A program made the position numbers and the translations under genes. 11,918 nucleotides of DNA from Acidobacteriota bacterium (lineage in GTDB: Bacteria > Acidobacteriota > Terriglobia > Bryobacterales > Bryobacteraceae), in contig JAFDVT010000674.1 of the NCBI GenBank assembly GCA_018268875.1, forward strand, positions 1 to 11,918, in the 5' to 3' direction. This document shows positions 1 to 6,871 of this stretch, one piece after another. How positions within the stretch are numbered: position 1 is the first letter of the stretch; each line of letters starts with the position of its first letter. The notes under the pieces are model-generated. The model ran no database searches. It was not told where the DNA came from and saw nothing but the letters and a program-made list of their open reading frames with translations.

Positions 1-1649
1 ACAACCACAAGTACGACCCGATCCCGCAGAAAGATTATTACCGGTTGCAGGCGTTCTTTAATACGACGCAGCCGGGCAATGTTCCCGATGTGCCGTTCCG
101 CGACAAGGCGTTTGCCGAAAAGGCCGAAGCCAAGGTCAAGGAACTCGAAGAAAGGGCGAAAAACGGTCCCGAAAAGAAGGCGCTCGAACGGCTGGAGCAG
201 GAACTGCTGCCCAAGCTGATCGCCGCTCGCGCGCAGCGAAGCGAAAAAACGGGGGGCGAATTCAAGCGCGCGGATCTGCGGCTCGAACTACGGCTGAAAA
301 AACAGCGCATCTTTACCGAAGCGGAGAAAGAACAGTACCTCGAACTGAAAGAGGCTGCCGATCGCACCGGCGACACGGACGAACAGGCTCCGCTCGAGGC
401 TTTGGAAGACAAGTGGATGCCGCGTCTGCTGGCGGCGTACAAGAACAAGGTCGACCCCAAGGGCCGCTTTGAGGCGCTGGATAAAGAAGACGTCCGTCGC
501 GAGGCGATGGCCGAATACAGCGGCAAGTCCATCTTTTCGCAGGAAGAAAAAGCGCGCTACGGCGAGTTGAATTCCCGCATTGAGGAACTGCGGAATCGTG
601 CCGAACGCTGGCGTCCGCACGTTCTGGGTGTCACCGTGGTGGCGGGTCCGCCGACCGGTCCTGATGTCGCGCCAACGCATGTTCTGATTCGTGGCGATTA
701 CCGGCAGCCCGGTGAGGCGGTGGAACCCGGGTTCCTTTCGGCGATCACCGGAAATTCCAACGCGGCGGTGCTCGAAACCGATCGTTACCGGCAGTTCCCG
801 TTGCGAGGCTGGCGGCTGACGCTGGCCAAGTGGATCGCCTCCAAGGACAACCCGTTGACCGCGCGAGTGATGGTCAACCGCATCTGGCGGCAGCATTTTG
901 GCGACGGCATCATTCGCACCACGTCGGACTTCGGCAAGAATGGCGACCGTCCTTCGCATCCCGAACTTCTGGACACGCTCGCCGTCCAGTTCATGGAATC
1001 CGGCTGGGACATCAAGGCGCTGCACAAGCGCATTCTGATGAGCCAGGCGTACCGGCTTAGTTCCGACAACCCGGAGGCCGACAAGAAGGATCCCGACAAC
1101 CGCTTGCTCGCGAGGTTCAACCGCAGGCGCCTGGAGGCCGAAGCCATTCGCGACAGCATTCTCGAAGTCAGCGGCAGGCTGAGCGACGGCCGCGGCGGTC
1201 CCAGCGTGTTTCCGCCCTTGCCGGCCGACCTCGCCGACTTTGCGCGTTACGGCCGCGGCGGCGGCGTGATGTGGGAAACCAACGAGTCCGAAGAGGACGC
1301 TCGGCGCCGGTCCGTGTACGTGTTCCAGCGGCGATCCCTGCCGTTGCCGATGATGGCGTCGTTCGACGCGATCGTGTTCAGCGAAAGTTGCGACCGCAGG
1401 TCCAATACGACCACGCCGCTGCAGGCGTTGAATATGATGAACGGAGACCTGGTTCGCGAAGAAGCGGGGTTCCTGGCCAAGCGGGCCAAGGCCGAGTCGC
1501 GCGATCAGGAAGTCCGCAATGTGTTCCAACTGGCGCTGCAGCGCGAGCCCACAGCGTCCGAAGTACAAATGTTCCGCGAGTTCAAAGGCTCGTTAGAGTC
1601 GATCTGCAAGGTGGTGCTGGAGTCCAATGAGTTCCTTTATGTCGACTAA
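1..1649 (+). CDS. DUF1549/DUF1553 (PSCyt2-PSD1) protein, 5'-truncated by window edge
   Basis: The frame is open from base 3 and reads NHKYDPIPQKDYYRLQAFF. That is the end of the DUF1549 (PSCyt2) signature, which normally follows a CxxCH motif; bases 1-2 fit the last two bases of that His codon, so the start and most of DUF1549 lie to the left. A TTG at 45 is not a real start, because the conserved motif precedes it. About 200 charged, helix-rich residues follow (roughly bases 100-620, many Glu/Lys/Arg, probable coiled coil). Next comes the family linker THVLIRGDYRQPGEAVEPGF, then DUF1553 (PSD1) from about base 790 to the stop (LTARVMVNRIWRQHFG, SHPELLDTLA, TPLQALNMMNGD). These proteins are typically exported and paired with a DUF1501 partner, as here; their biochemistry is unsettled. 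Family assignment is firm and function is unknown. Confidence 0.92.
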   Translation, partial: NHKYDPIPQKDYYRLQAFFNTTQPGNVPDVPFRDKAFAEKAEAKVKELEERAKNGPEKKALERLEQELLPKLIAARAQRSEKTGGEFKRADLRLELRLKKQRIFTEAEKEQYLELKEAADRTGDTDEQAPLEALEDKWMPRLLAAYKNKVDPKGRFEALDKEDVRREAMAEYSGKSIFSQEEKARYGELNSRIEELRNRAERWRPHVLGVTVVAGPPTGPDVAPTHVLIRGDYRQPGEAVEPGFLSAITGNSNAAVLETDRYRQFPLRGWRLTLAKWIASKDNPLTARVMVNRIWRQHFGDGIIRTTSDFGKNGDRPSHPELLDTLAVQFMESGWDIKALHKRILMSQAYRLSSDNPEADKKDPDNRLLARFNRRRLEAEAIRDSILEVSGRLSDGRGGPSVFPPLPADLADFARYGRGGGVMWETNESEEDARRRSVYVFQRRSLPLPMMASFDAIVFSESCDRRSNTTTPLQALNMMNGDLVREEAGFLAKRAKAESRDQEVRNVFQLALQREPTASEVQMFREFKGSLESICKVVLESNEFLYVD

Positions 1650-3024
1650 ACGTACCCGCCGGCAGGTGTTGTTCGATTCCTACCTGGGCCTCGGCGGACT
1701 GGCTTTGAGCAGCATGTTGATGCAGGCAAAGCAGCATCACCCGGCCAAGGCGAAGAACTGTATTTTCCTGTTCTTCGAAGGCGGCGTGAGCCAGATGGAT
1801 CTGTTCGAATACAAGCCCGAACTGGTGAAGCGCGCCGGGCAGCAGATGCCCAAGGCGGTTCGCACCGAAGGCGAACTGGCGACGTTTTCCGAAGCGCCCA
1901 ACCGCATCATTCCGCCCTATTGGGACTTCAAGCAGCACGGCCAGTCCGGCCGCTGGATGTCGGCGCTGTTGCCGAACCTCGCACGGCAGTCGGACAAGTT
2001 GGCGTTCGTCCACGGCGTCAAGGTCGACAACAACAATCACGGTCCGGCCGTCTACCATTCGTTGACCGGCAATCAGTTTCCGGGCAGCGCGTCGATCGGC
2101 GCCTGGGTGACCTACGGCCTGGGTACCGAAAACAAGGATCTGCCGGGCTTTATCGTGATGGGTGACCGCCGCGGCGCGACCATCGGCGGCGCGAGCGTCT
2201 GGGGCAATGGGTACCTGCCGGCCGAATACCAGGGGACGCTGTTCCGCAATGGTTCGACGCCGATTGTGGACCTCAATCCGCACGGGTCGATCGAGCAGCA
2301 GCGTGCCGAACTCGATCTGTTGAAGAAGTTCAACGAACAGCATCTGGCCGATCGCACCAACACGTCGGAACTGGAGGCTCGCATCGCGGCCTACGAACTG
2401 GCGTTCCGCATGCAGTCCAAAGCGCCGGAACTGGTGGACCTCGCCAAGGAATCCGACGCGACGCGCAAGCTGTACGGCCTGGACGATCCGGTCACCGAAC
2501 CGTTCGGCCGTCAATGCCTGCTGGCGCGCCGCATGGTGGAACGCGGCGTACGCTTTGTGAAGTTGCTGCACGGCGCGGGCGCCGACCGGTGGGACGATCA
2601 CGGCAACATCAAGGAACGTTTGCCGGTGCATTGCCAGGAAGTCGACAAGCCGGTGGCGGGTTTGCTGGCGGACCTCGAATCGCGAGGCTTGCTGGAGTCG
2701 ACGCTGGTGGTTTGGGCGTCGGAAATGGGACGTACGCCGTTTGACAATAACCTGACGACGGACAAGCCCGGCCGTGACCATAACCAGTACGGCTTGTGTA
2801 TGTGGATGGCCGGGGGCGGCGTCAAAGCCGGCGCGACGTTCGGCGAAACCGACGATTTTTCGGTGCGCGCGGAACACGAAGAGATCCCGATGCGCGACGT
2901 TCACGCGACGCTGCTGCATCTGATGGGCCTCGACCAGAACCGCCTCACGTACCTGCACGCGGGACGCTATAAAAAGCTGACCGACATCGGCGGCCGGGTG
3001 ATCAGCGAGATCGTTTCCACATAG
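1627..3024 (+). CDS. DUF1501 family protein (alkaline-phosphatase-like fold), probable Tat substrate
   Basis: A 465-residue protein whose start overlaps the upstream gene by 23 nt, implying co-transcription and translational coupling. A second in-frame ATG at 1639 would shorten the overlap to 11 nt and also keeps the export signal. The N-terminus has a twin-arginine-like motif TRRQVLF (residues 10-16), then a hydrophobic stretch GLGGLALSSML. Conserved DUF1501 blocks follow: FFEGGVSQMDLF near residue 50, NNNHGPAVYHSLTG, SEMGRTP (G368-P371), GRDHN (382-386), MAGGGVKAG near 400 and a C-terminal LTDIGGRVISEI. The length is normal. DUF1501 proteins resemble sulfatases/phosphatases in fold and are nearly always encoded beside DUF1549/DUF1553 proteins in Planctomycetes, Verrucomicrobia and Acidobacteria. 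A role in polysaccharide or sulfated-glycan use is often suggested but unproven. The substrate is unknown. Confidence 0.92.
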   Translation: MSSFMSTKRTRRQVLFDSYLGLGGLALSSMLMQAKQHHPAKAKNCIFLFFEGGVSQMDLFEYKPELVKRAGQQMPKAVRTEGELATFSEAPNRIIPPYWDFKQHGQSGRWMSALLPNLARQSDKLAFVHGVKVDNNNHGPAVYHSLTGNQFPGSASIGAWVTYGLGTENKDLPGFIVMGDRRGATIGGASVWGNGYLPAEYQGTLFRNGSTPIVDLNPHGSIEQQRAELDLLKKFNEQHLADRTNTSELEARIAAYELAFRMQSKAPELVDLAKESDATRKLYGLDDPVTEPFGRQCLLARRMVERGVRFVKLLHGAGADRWDDHGNIKERLPVHCQEVDKPVAGLLADLESRGLLESTLVVWASEMGRTPFDNNLTTDKPGRDHNQYGLCMWMAGGGVKAGATFGETDDFSVRAEHEEIPMRDVHATLLHLMGLDQNRLTYLHAGRYKKLTDIGGRVISEIVST

Positions 3025-3044
3025 AAAATTCCCGTGCTTTTCTG

Positions 3045-3089
3045 CGAAGTGGGGTTGTGTTAGATTGATTTCGCTCACGCCCCATTTCG
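3045..3089. promoter_or_regulatory. Inverted repeat in the leader of the S41 peptidase gene
   Basis: CGAAGTGGGG (3045-3054) is complementary to CCCCATTTCG (3080-3089) over 10 positions with one G-T wobble. The arms are separated by 25 nt and end 10 nt before the ATG at 3100. No T-run follows the right arm, so this is not a normal terminator for the DUF1501 gene. It could be an RNA hairpin near the ribosome-binding region or a two-site operator. A possible -10 (TTAGAT, 3060-3065) lies in the loop. The rest of the 75-bp gap holds only a weak AT-rich repeat (AGAAAA 3023-3028 / TTTTCT 3038-3043). The role is inferred from position only. Confidence 0.35.
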
Positions 3090-3099
3090 GAATATATAT

Positions 3100-4362
3100 A
3101 TGAAAATTGCACGCGGCCTTTTCGCGGCACTGCTCGCCGCCCCAGCATTACTCGCGGACCTAACCGTAGAACAGAAGCTGTCCGACTTCATGAACCTGGT
3201 CGGGCTGTATTCGAAAAACTACGCCCCGTATGAACTCAAGCGCGACCTGTACGGTTTCGACTTGTATCGCGTCCAGCCCTGGGTGGACCAGATTCGCGCC
3301 TCGAAGACGGATCCCGAGTTTTTCGACATCTGCACCCGTTATGTCGCCAGCCTGCGCGACAGCCACGACGAATACATCACGAAATCCAGCTACGACGCGT
3401 GGCTGCATTTCGACGCGGATATTTACGACGGCAAGCTGATTATCGACTACATCGACCGCCGCTATCTGCCTTCCGCCACGTACAACTTCACCTACGGCGA
3501 CGAACTGATTTCGGTGGACGGGGTTCCGGTGGCCGAACTCATCACGAAATTCGAGCCCTACGCCGTCAACGGGGCCAGCAACCCGGTGAGCCGGCGGCGT
3601 CTGGCCGCGGCAACGATCACCGAACGCTATCAGGCCTGGTACCCGCTCGCGCACATGATCGACAAGGAAGCGGTAGTGGTCATCCGGCGGGCGTCCACCG
3701 ACGCGGAACAGACGTACACGATCAAGTGGGATGTCTACGGCGAACCCGTCACCTCGGCTGGTATCGTGCCGTCGCCCGTGTATGTTCGCAAAGCGTCGAA
3801 AACAGCTTCGGAGCGTCGTGGTGGGACTCCGGTACGCCGCCGCGCCATGCGCTATGGACCGGCCTTGGGGGTTCCTTCGCAGGGCACCACCACCGTGGAA
3901 ACGGATACGCCGGACGTTCCCGCGCCGACGCCCGAATACATGAAGCCGCTCGAACAACTGCAGCATTTCGAGGCGGTGGCCGGACCGCAGGCGTTCGGCG
4001 AAGGCAGCGGACTCGGCCCATTCGGCTATGCGTATCCGCTGTTCGTGTACAGCCTGCCCAACAACTTCCGCTACAGGCTCGGCTTCAGCACCTCGGACTA
4101 CTTTTTCTCCGGCACCTTTACTTCCGGCGGAAAGACGTACGGCCTGCTGCGCATCGCGACCATGTCCCCGGCCAACACGACGGCGGCGCTCGCGCAATTG
4201 GCCACCGAAATCCAGTACCTGGAGGCGAACACCGACGGCCTGATTCTCGACCTGATGGGCAATGGAGGCGGCTCGCTTTGCTACACGCAGTCCATCGCGC
4301 GGATGCTTGTGCCGAGCCCGTTCATGGGATTCAGCGAGGAACTGCGGGCCACTCTGCAATGA
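3100..4362 (+). CDS. N-terminal part of S41-family peptidase, ends at premature TGA
   Basis: This is the product if the internal stop is obeyed: 420 residues, starting at an ATG with no clear Shine-Dalgarno sequence (AT-rich GAATATATAT directly before it). Residues 1-19 form a signal peptide (KIARGLFAALLAAPALLA, likely cleaved before DLTVEQ), so the protein is exported. A helical N-terminal domain (LSDFMNLVGLYSKNYAPYEL) is followed by a PDZ-like segment around residues 125-150 (YGDELISVDGVPVAELI) and a variable Pro/Thr-rich linker around 225-285. The first half of the S41 catalytic core then begins (YGLLRIATMSP; LILDLMGNGGGS, residues 381-392). It lacks the nucleophile region, so on its own it should be inactive, though it could still bind peptide. 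Confidence 0.7.
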   Translation: MKIARGLFAALLAAPALLADLTVEQKLSDFMNLVGLYSKNYAPYELKRDLYGFDLYRVQPWVDQIRASKTDPEFFDICTRYVASLRDSHDEYITKSSYDAWLHFDADIYDGKLIIDYIDRRYLPSATYNFTYGDELISVDGVPVAELITKFEPYAVNGASNPVSRRRLAAATITERYQAWYPLAHMIDKEAVVVIRRASTDAEQTYTIKWDVYGEPVTSAGIVPSPVYVRKASKTASERRGGTPVRRRAMRYGPALGVPSQGTTTVETDTPDVPAPTPEYMKPLEQLQHFEAVAGPQAFGEGSGLGPFGYAYPLFVYSLPNNFRYRLGFSTSDYFFSGTFTSGGKTYGLLRIATMSPANTTAALAQLATEIQYLEANTDGLILDLMGNGGGSLCYTQSIARMLVPSPFMGFSEELRATLQ

Positions 4363-4383
4363 CAGGGCAGCTTCGCGTCGGCG

Positions 4384-4917
4384 TTGACCTCCGCCCGCCG
4401 TGCCAATGCCGAACAGTGGATCATCGACAGCTATCAATATCTTCTGGATCAGGTGAAGGCGGCGTTGAAGGAGAATCGCGCACGCACCGGTGCGCTGCCG
4501 CTATGCGGGTATGACTTCCCCACCAGTTCCTTCTTCGACGCCAAGGGTGTCAAGACGCTGTACACCAAGCCGATCCTGACGCTGGTGGACAACTTCACGT
4601 TGTCGGCCGGCGAATCGCTCACCATGGTTCTGCAGGACAACCGGCGCGCCACGGTGATGGGTACGACGACGGACGGTGGCGGCGGAAACGTCGTGTCGTT
4701 TGACGCCGGAGGCTACGCCGAAGGAACGACACGGATGACGATGGGGCTGCTGGTCCGCCTGAATCCGGTAGCTGTGGATGGCTTTCCGGCGATCCGTTAT
4801 TACGACGGCGTCGGCATCCAGCCGGACATCTACCAGGACTACATGACGATGGAGAACTTCGACACCGACGGCGCCGTGTTCTGGGATGCGGCGTTGAGCG
4901 CCTTACGCGGCCTGTGA
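4384..4917 (+). CDS. C-terminal catalytic part of S41-family peptidase, downstream of the internal stop
   Basis: The open frame continues the S41 core after the TGA. The conserved part runs ILTLVDNFTLSAGESLTMVL, then NRRATVMGTTTDGG and GVGIQPDI, which match the nucleophile loop, the following strand and the C-terminal D-x-x-P-like region of S41 enzymes. The TTG at 4384 is only the first possible start codon after the stop. It has no Shine-Dalgarno sequence and no signal peptide, and the first in-frame ATG is not until 4624, already past the Ser. Independent translation is therefore unlikely, and the segment most likely belongs to the gene starting at 3100. An ATG overlapping the TGA (4359-4361) is in another frame and leads to a stop at 4514. 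Confidence 0.5.
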   Translation: MTSARRANAEQWIIDSYQYLLDQVKAALKENRARTGALPLCGYDFPTSSFFDAKGVKTLYTKPILTLVDNFTLSAGESLTMVLQDNRRATVMGTTTDGGGGNVVSFDAGGYAEGTTRMTMGLLVRLNPVAVDGFPAIRYYDGVGIQPDIYQDYMTMENFDTDGAVFWDAALSALRGL

Positions 4918-5526
4918 CCGGGTGCCTCGCGTAAACCAGCGCCAGGCTACCGCACACAAGGTCTCGACGGCCACTAGTACTACCAGAACCTGCAGTGCCA
5001 GCGCGGATGGGTTCGCCGCACCCGACAACCGGGCCGCGGCGTAACCCACTCCCAGGAACAGTCCGTTCCAGACGATGACGCCGGCCGCCGTTCCAGCCAT
5101 GAACCGGCCGGTCTCCGCGCGAAACAACCCGGCGATCACCGGAGCCATCAATCGAACAACTGGTACGAGTTGGGCGCCGAAGGCAAGAGTTCTTTGCCGG
5201 GCCTGCAACGACACGATCCAGCGGTCCACGCGGGCGGGAGGAATCCCGGCCATGCGACCAGTGCCGGTCAACAGGCGGTACGAACGGTCGCGTCCCAGCG
5301 CCAGGGCCAGCCAATACAACAACAAGCAGCCAATCAGGCTACCGCAGACCGCTCCGGTGAACGCGGCAAGCACCGTCCATTCCCCATTGGCGGCGGCGAT
5401 CCCGATCGCCACCAGCACGGCATACGACGGCAGAATCGGCACAAATCGTTCAAGCGCGCCCAGGCACACCAGTCCCAAGATGCCGTACCTGGCAATCCAG
5501 TCGATAAATGCGCCCAGTGGATCCAA
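4903..5526 (-). CDS. DedA-family (SNARE-associated) inner-membrane protein
   Basis: A 207-residue, strongly hydrophobic protein of normal DedA length. It has the N-terminal arrangement FIDWIARYGILGLVCLGALE, then the re-entrant-type segment RFVPILPSYAVLVAIG. Two to three further membrane spans follow, including the conserved-position block FGAQLVPVVRLMAPVIAG and the next span GTAAGVIVWNGLFLGVGY. DedA proteins act in the inner membrane and are linked to lipid-carrier (undecaprenyl phosphate) or phospholipid translocation and to membrane-potential maintenance. The start is TTG at 5526: AAGGA lies 7 nt upstream, and no in-frame ATG or GTG is visible before it. The gene stands alone, divergent from the dehydratase gene (100-bp gap) and overlapping the peptidase 3' end by 15 bp. 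The exact substrate cannot be read from sequence. Confidence 0.85.
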   Translation of the reverse strand: MDPLGAFIDWIARYGILGLVCLGALERFVPILPSYAVLVAIGIAAANGEWTVLAAFTGAVCGSLIGCLLLYWLALALGRDRSYRLLTGTGRMAGIPPARVDRWIVSLQARQRTLAFGAQLVPVVRLMAPVIAGLFRAETGRFMAGTAAGVIVWNGLFLGVGYAAARLSGAANPSALALQVLVVLVAVETLCAVAWRWFTRGTRSQAA

Positions 5527-5563
5527 TGAACGTTCCTTATGAGAAGACGAGAATCGCGGCCTC

Positions 5564-5569
5564 GTTATA
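5564..5569 (-). promoter_or_regulatory. Possible -10 element for the DedA-family gene
   Basis: On the minus strand TATAAC (5569 to 5564) matches the TATAAT consensus at five of six positions and would give a leader of about 30 nt with the AAGGA site in it. No convincing -35 is visible. A small palindrome, TAAGA-G-TCTTA (5568-5578), overlaps its upstream edge and could be a regulator site. Confidence 0.25.
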
Positions 5570-5592
5570 AGAGTCTTAACGATAATTAATCA

Positions 5593-5612
5593 TCGCCGGT
5601 TCCGGCGAACCG
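5593..5612. promoter_or_regulatory. Overlapping palindromes just upstream of the dehydratase -10 (candidate operator)
   Basis: Two perfect inverted repeats share bases: TCGCCGG-TT-CCGGCGA (5593-5608) and CGGTTC-CGGC-GAACCG (5597-5612). They fill the position where a -35/spacer region would lie, ending one base before the TATACT at 5614. This is a classical location for a repressor or activator site controlling the gene at 5627. It could instead be a chance GC-rich palindrome. The binding protein is not in this window. Confidence 0.35.
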
Positions 5613-5620
5613 ATATACTG
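5611..5620 (+). promoter_or_regulatory. -10-like element CGATATACTG, probably giving a leaderless mRNA for the gene at 5627
   Basis: TATACT (5614-5619) matches TATAAT at five of six positions and ends 7 nt before the ATG. With usual -10 to start-site spacing, transcription would begin at or within a base or two of the A of ATG. No Shine-Dalgarno sequence is present. An almost identical element stands at the same distance before the gene at 7604. Confidence 0.45.
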
Positions 5621-5626
5621 CCCGTC

Positions 5627-6871
5627 ATGACCTCGACGTCGCGACGCCAATTCCTTGCCGGCCTCGCCGGGCTTGCTCCCGCCGCGCTGGCCTTTCAGAA
5701 CGAAAAAAGCGGACTCAAAATCACCGGCGTCCGCCTGGTCGAGATGGCCCCGCTGAAACCGGCGCCGTCGTACACGCCTGCCAAGGGTTCGTGGTCCACG
5801 CAAGGCGTCGAAGTGGCGAATCCGATGTCGATTTACCCGAAGTACAAGGCCACGAGGTCGCTGTTCATGGCGGACCCCGGCAAGGTGCCGAGCTTCTGGG
5901 TCGAGATCTCGACCGACAAAGGGCTGAAAGGCTACGGCAACGGTGGACCCGGCGGCGGCACGATCGTCACCGAACATCTCACCAAGCTCCTGCTGGGCGA
6001 AGATCCGTTCGACGTCGAAAAGATCTGGGACATCCTGTGGCGGTCCACGATGTCGTATGGCCGCATGGGCGTGACGATGAACGCCATCAGCGGCGTCGAC
6101 CTGGCGATCTGGGATCTGGTCGGCAAGGCCACCGGCATGCCGGTGTACAAGTTACTGGGCGGCGCCACCAAGCCTCGGGTGCCCGCCTACTGCACGGGAA
6201 ACGACATCGAACAGCATCTGGAAGCCGGGTTCCAGCGGATGAAACTGGCGATCCCGCACGGCCCCGCCGACGGCCGCGAAGGACAGCGCAAGAACGTCGA
6301 ACTGGTGAAGCGTACCCGCGAACTGATGGGCCCCGACGGCGAGATCATGCTCGATTGCTGGATGGCGTGGACCGAGCGGTACACGCTCGAAATGGCGGAG
6401 ATGTTCGAGCCATACCGGGTGTACTGGATGGAAGAATGCCTGCAGCCGCATGATTACGCCGGCTTCGGCCGCTTGCGCAAGCAGATCCGTTCGACGCGCA
6501 TTGTGACCGGCGAACATGAGTACGGCCGCTACGGGTTCCGGCAACTGCTGGAGCACGAAGCGGCGGAGATCTGGCAGCCGGACATCCACTGGGTCGGAGG
6601 TCTGACAGAGATGCGCCGTGTCGGCGCGCTGGCGGCGGCCTACGACATCCCGGTGATCCCACACGGCGGAGGTTCGCGGGATTCGATCCACTACACCTAC
6701 GCGGCCACCAACTCACCCTGGGCGGAACTGTTCATGCCCGCGCCGGGAGGTCCCAAGGAAGTGTACGACCTGTGGCGCGAAGAGTACATGATCACCAAAG
6801 GGCCGGAAGGACTGTACACGCAGCCTTCCGACAAGCCGGGGTTCGACTGGCAGCTTAAGCCCGTATCCTAA
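5627..6871 (+). CDS. L-rhamnonate dehydratase-like enolase-superfamily protein with Tat signal
   Basis: A 414-residue mandelate-racemase/enolase-superfamily protein. It starts MTSTSRRQFLAGLAGLAPAA, a twin-arginine signal (SRRQFL), so it is probably exported folded. The barrel has Mg2+ ligands D243 (MLDCW), E269 (WMEECL) and E296 (GEHEYG), and the His-Asp pair H346 (IPHGGGS) and D319 (WQPD). The order and spacing follow E. coli L-rhamnonate dehydratase (RhmD), which also shares MSxY near the N-terminus and NxISxVDLAxWDLxGK. The reaction would be removal of water from an aldonate (L-rhamnonate to 2-keto-3-deoxy-L-rhamnonate) in non-phosphorylated sugar catabolism. The substrate is inferred by likeness; other 6-carbon sugar acids are possible. 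No other rhamnose-pathway gene is nearby. The ATG at 5627 keeps the signal and matches the leaderless promoter. Confidence 0.8.
   Translation: MTSTSRRQFLAGLAGLAPAALAFQNEKSGLKITGVRLVEMAPLKPAPSYTPAKGSWSTQGVEVANPMSIYPKYKATRSLFMADPGKVPSFWVEISTDKGLKGYGNGGPGGGTIVTEHLTKLLLGEDPFDVEKIWDILWRSTMSYGRMGVTMNAISGVDLAIWDLVGKATGMPVYKLLGGATKPRVPAYCTGNDIEQHLEAGFQRMKLAIPHGPADGREGQRKNVELVKRTRELMGPDGEIMLDCWMAWTERYTLEMAEMFEPYRVYWMEECLQPHDYAGFGRLRKQIRSTRIVTGEHEYGRYGFRQLLEHEAAEIWQPDIHWVGGLTEMRRVGALAAAYDIPVIPHGGGSRDSIHYTYAATNSPWAELFMPAPGGPKEVYDLWREEYMITKGPEGLYTQPSDKPGFDWQLKPVS

Larger units (their letters stand above)
3100..4917 (+). pseudogene. S41-family (C-terminal-processing-like) peptidase gene interrupted by an in-frame TGA
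   Basis: Bases 3100-4362 and 4363-4917 lie in the same frame and together make one 605-codon S41-type peptidase. The single internal TGA at 4360-4362 (CAA TGA CAG) separates the substrate-groove motif D-x-x-x-N-G-G-G (D384-G391) from the probable nucleophile region TLSAGES (Ser about 502 counted through the stop). Both halves keep uninterrupted coding character and no other lesion is visible. This fits a very recent nonsense mutation, a base-calling error or programmed readthrough. The Lys of classical CtpA/Prc enzymes is absent after the Ser (TTTDGGGG follows), which suggests the tricorn-like S41 group lacking the Ser-Lys dyad. Without readthrough, no active peptidase is made. The 3' end overlaps the convergent DedA gene by 15 bp. 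Confidence 0.75.

Noticed and set aside
45..47. TTG as the start codon of the first gene
   Set aside because: The conserved DUF1549 motif reads in frame from base 3, so the gene begins outside the window.
288..1568. 426-codon minus-strand open frame over the DUF1553 region
   Set aside because: Antisense shadow of a clearly conserved plus-strand protein; no signal peptide or domain motif of its own.
3023..3043. AGAAAA/TTTTCT repeat as a terminator of the DUF1501 gene
   Set aside because: The stem is only six A-T-rich pairs and is not followed by a T-run, so it is too weak for an intrinsic terminator.
1582..3078. 498-codon open frame on the minus strand across the whole DUF1501 gene
   Set aside because: It mirrors the codon periodicity of the GC-rich plus-strand gene, is rich in His/Arg/Gln without any recognisable motif, and the opposite strand encodes a well-conserved family from end to end.
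4360..4420. The TGA as a selenocysteine codon
   Set aside because: S41 peptidases need no selenocysteine at this place, and no convincing bacterial SECIS hairpin follows; only a weak GGCG/CGCC pairing is seen.
3160..4437. 425-codon minus-strand open frame over the S41 peptidase
   Set aside because: Another GC-driven antisense shadow; its sequence is low-complexity Arg/Gly/Val/Ala with no family motif. It crosses the TGA position but explains nothing about it.
3399..4514. 371-codon plus-strand frame overlapping the peptidase and passing the TGA
   Set aside because: Out of frame with both conserved halves and without S41 motifs. It is a shadow, not evidence of frameshifting.
4619..5314. 231-codon minus-strand frame over the peptidase end and DedA gene
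   Set aside because: It overlaps the conserved DedA frame on the same strand in another phase and has shadow-type Arg/Ser/Pro-rich composition.
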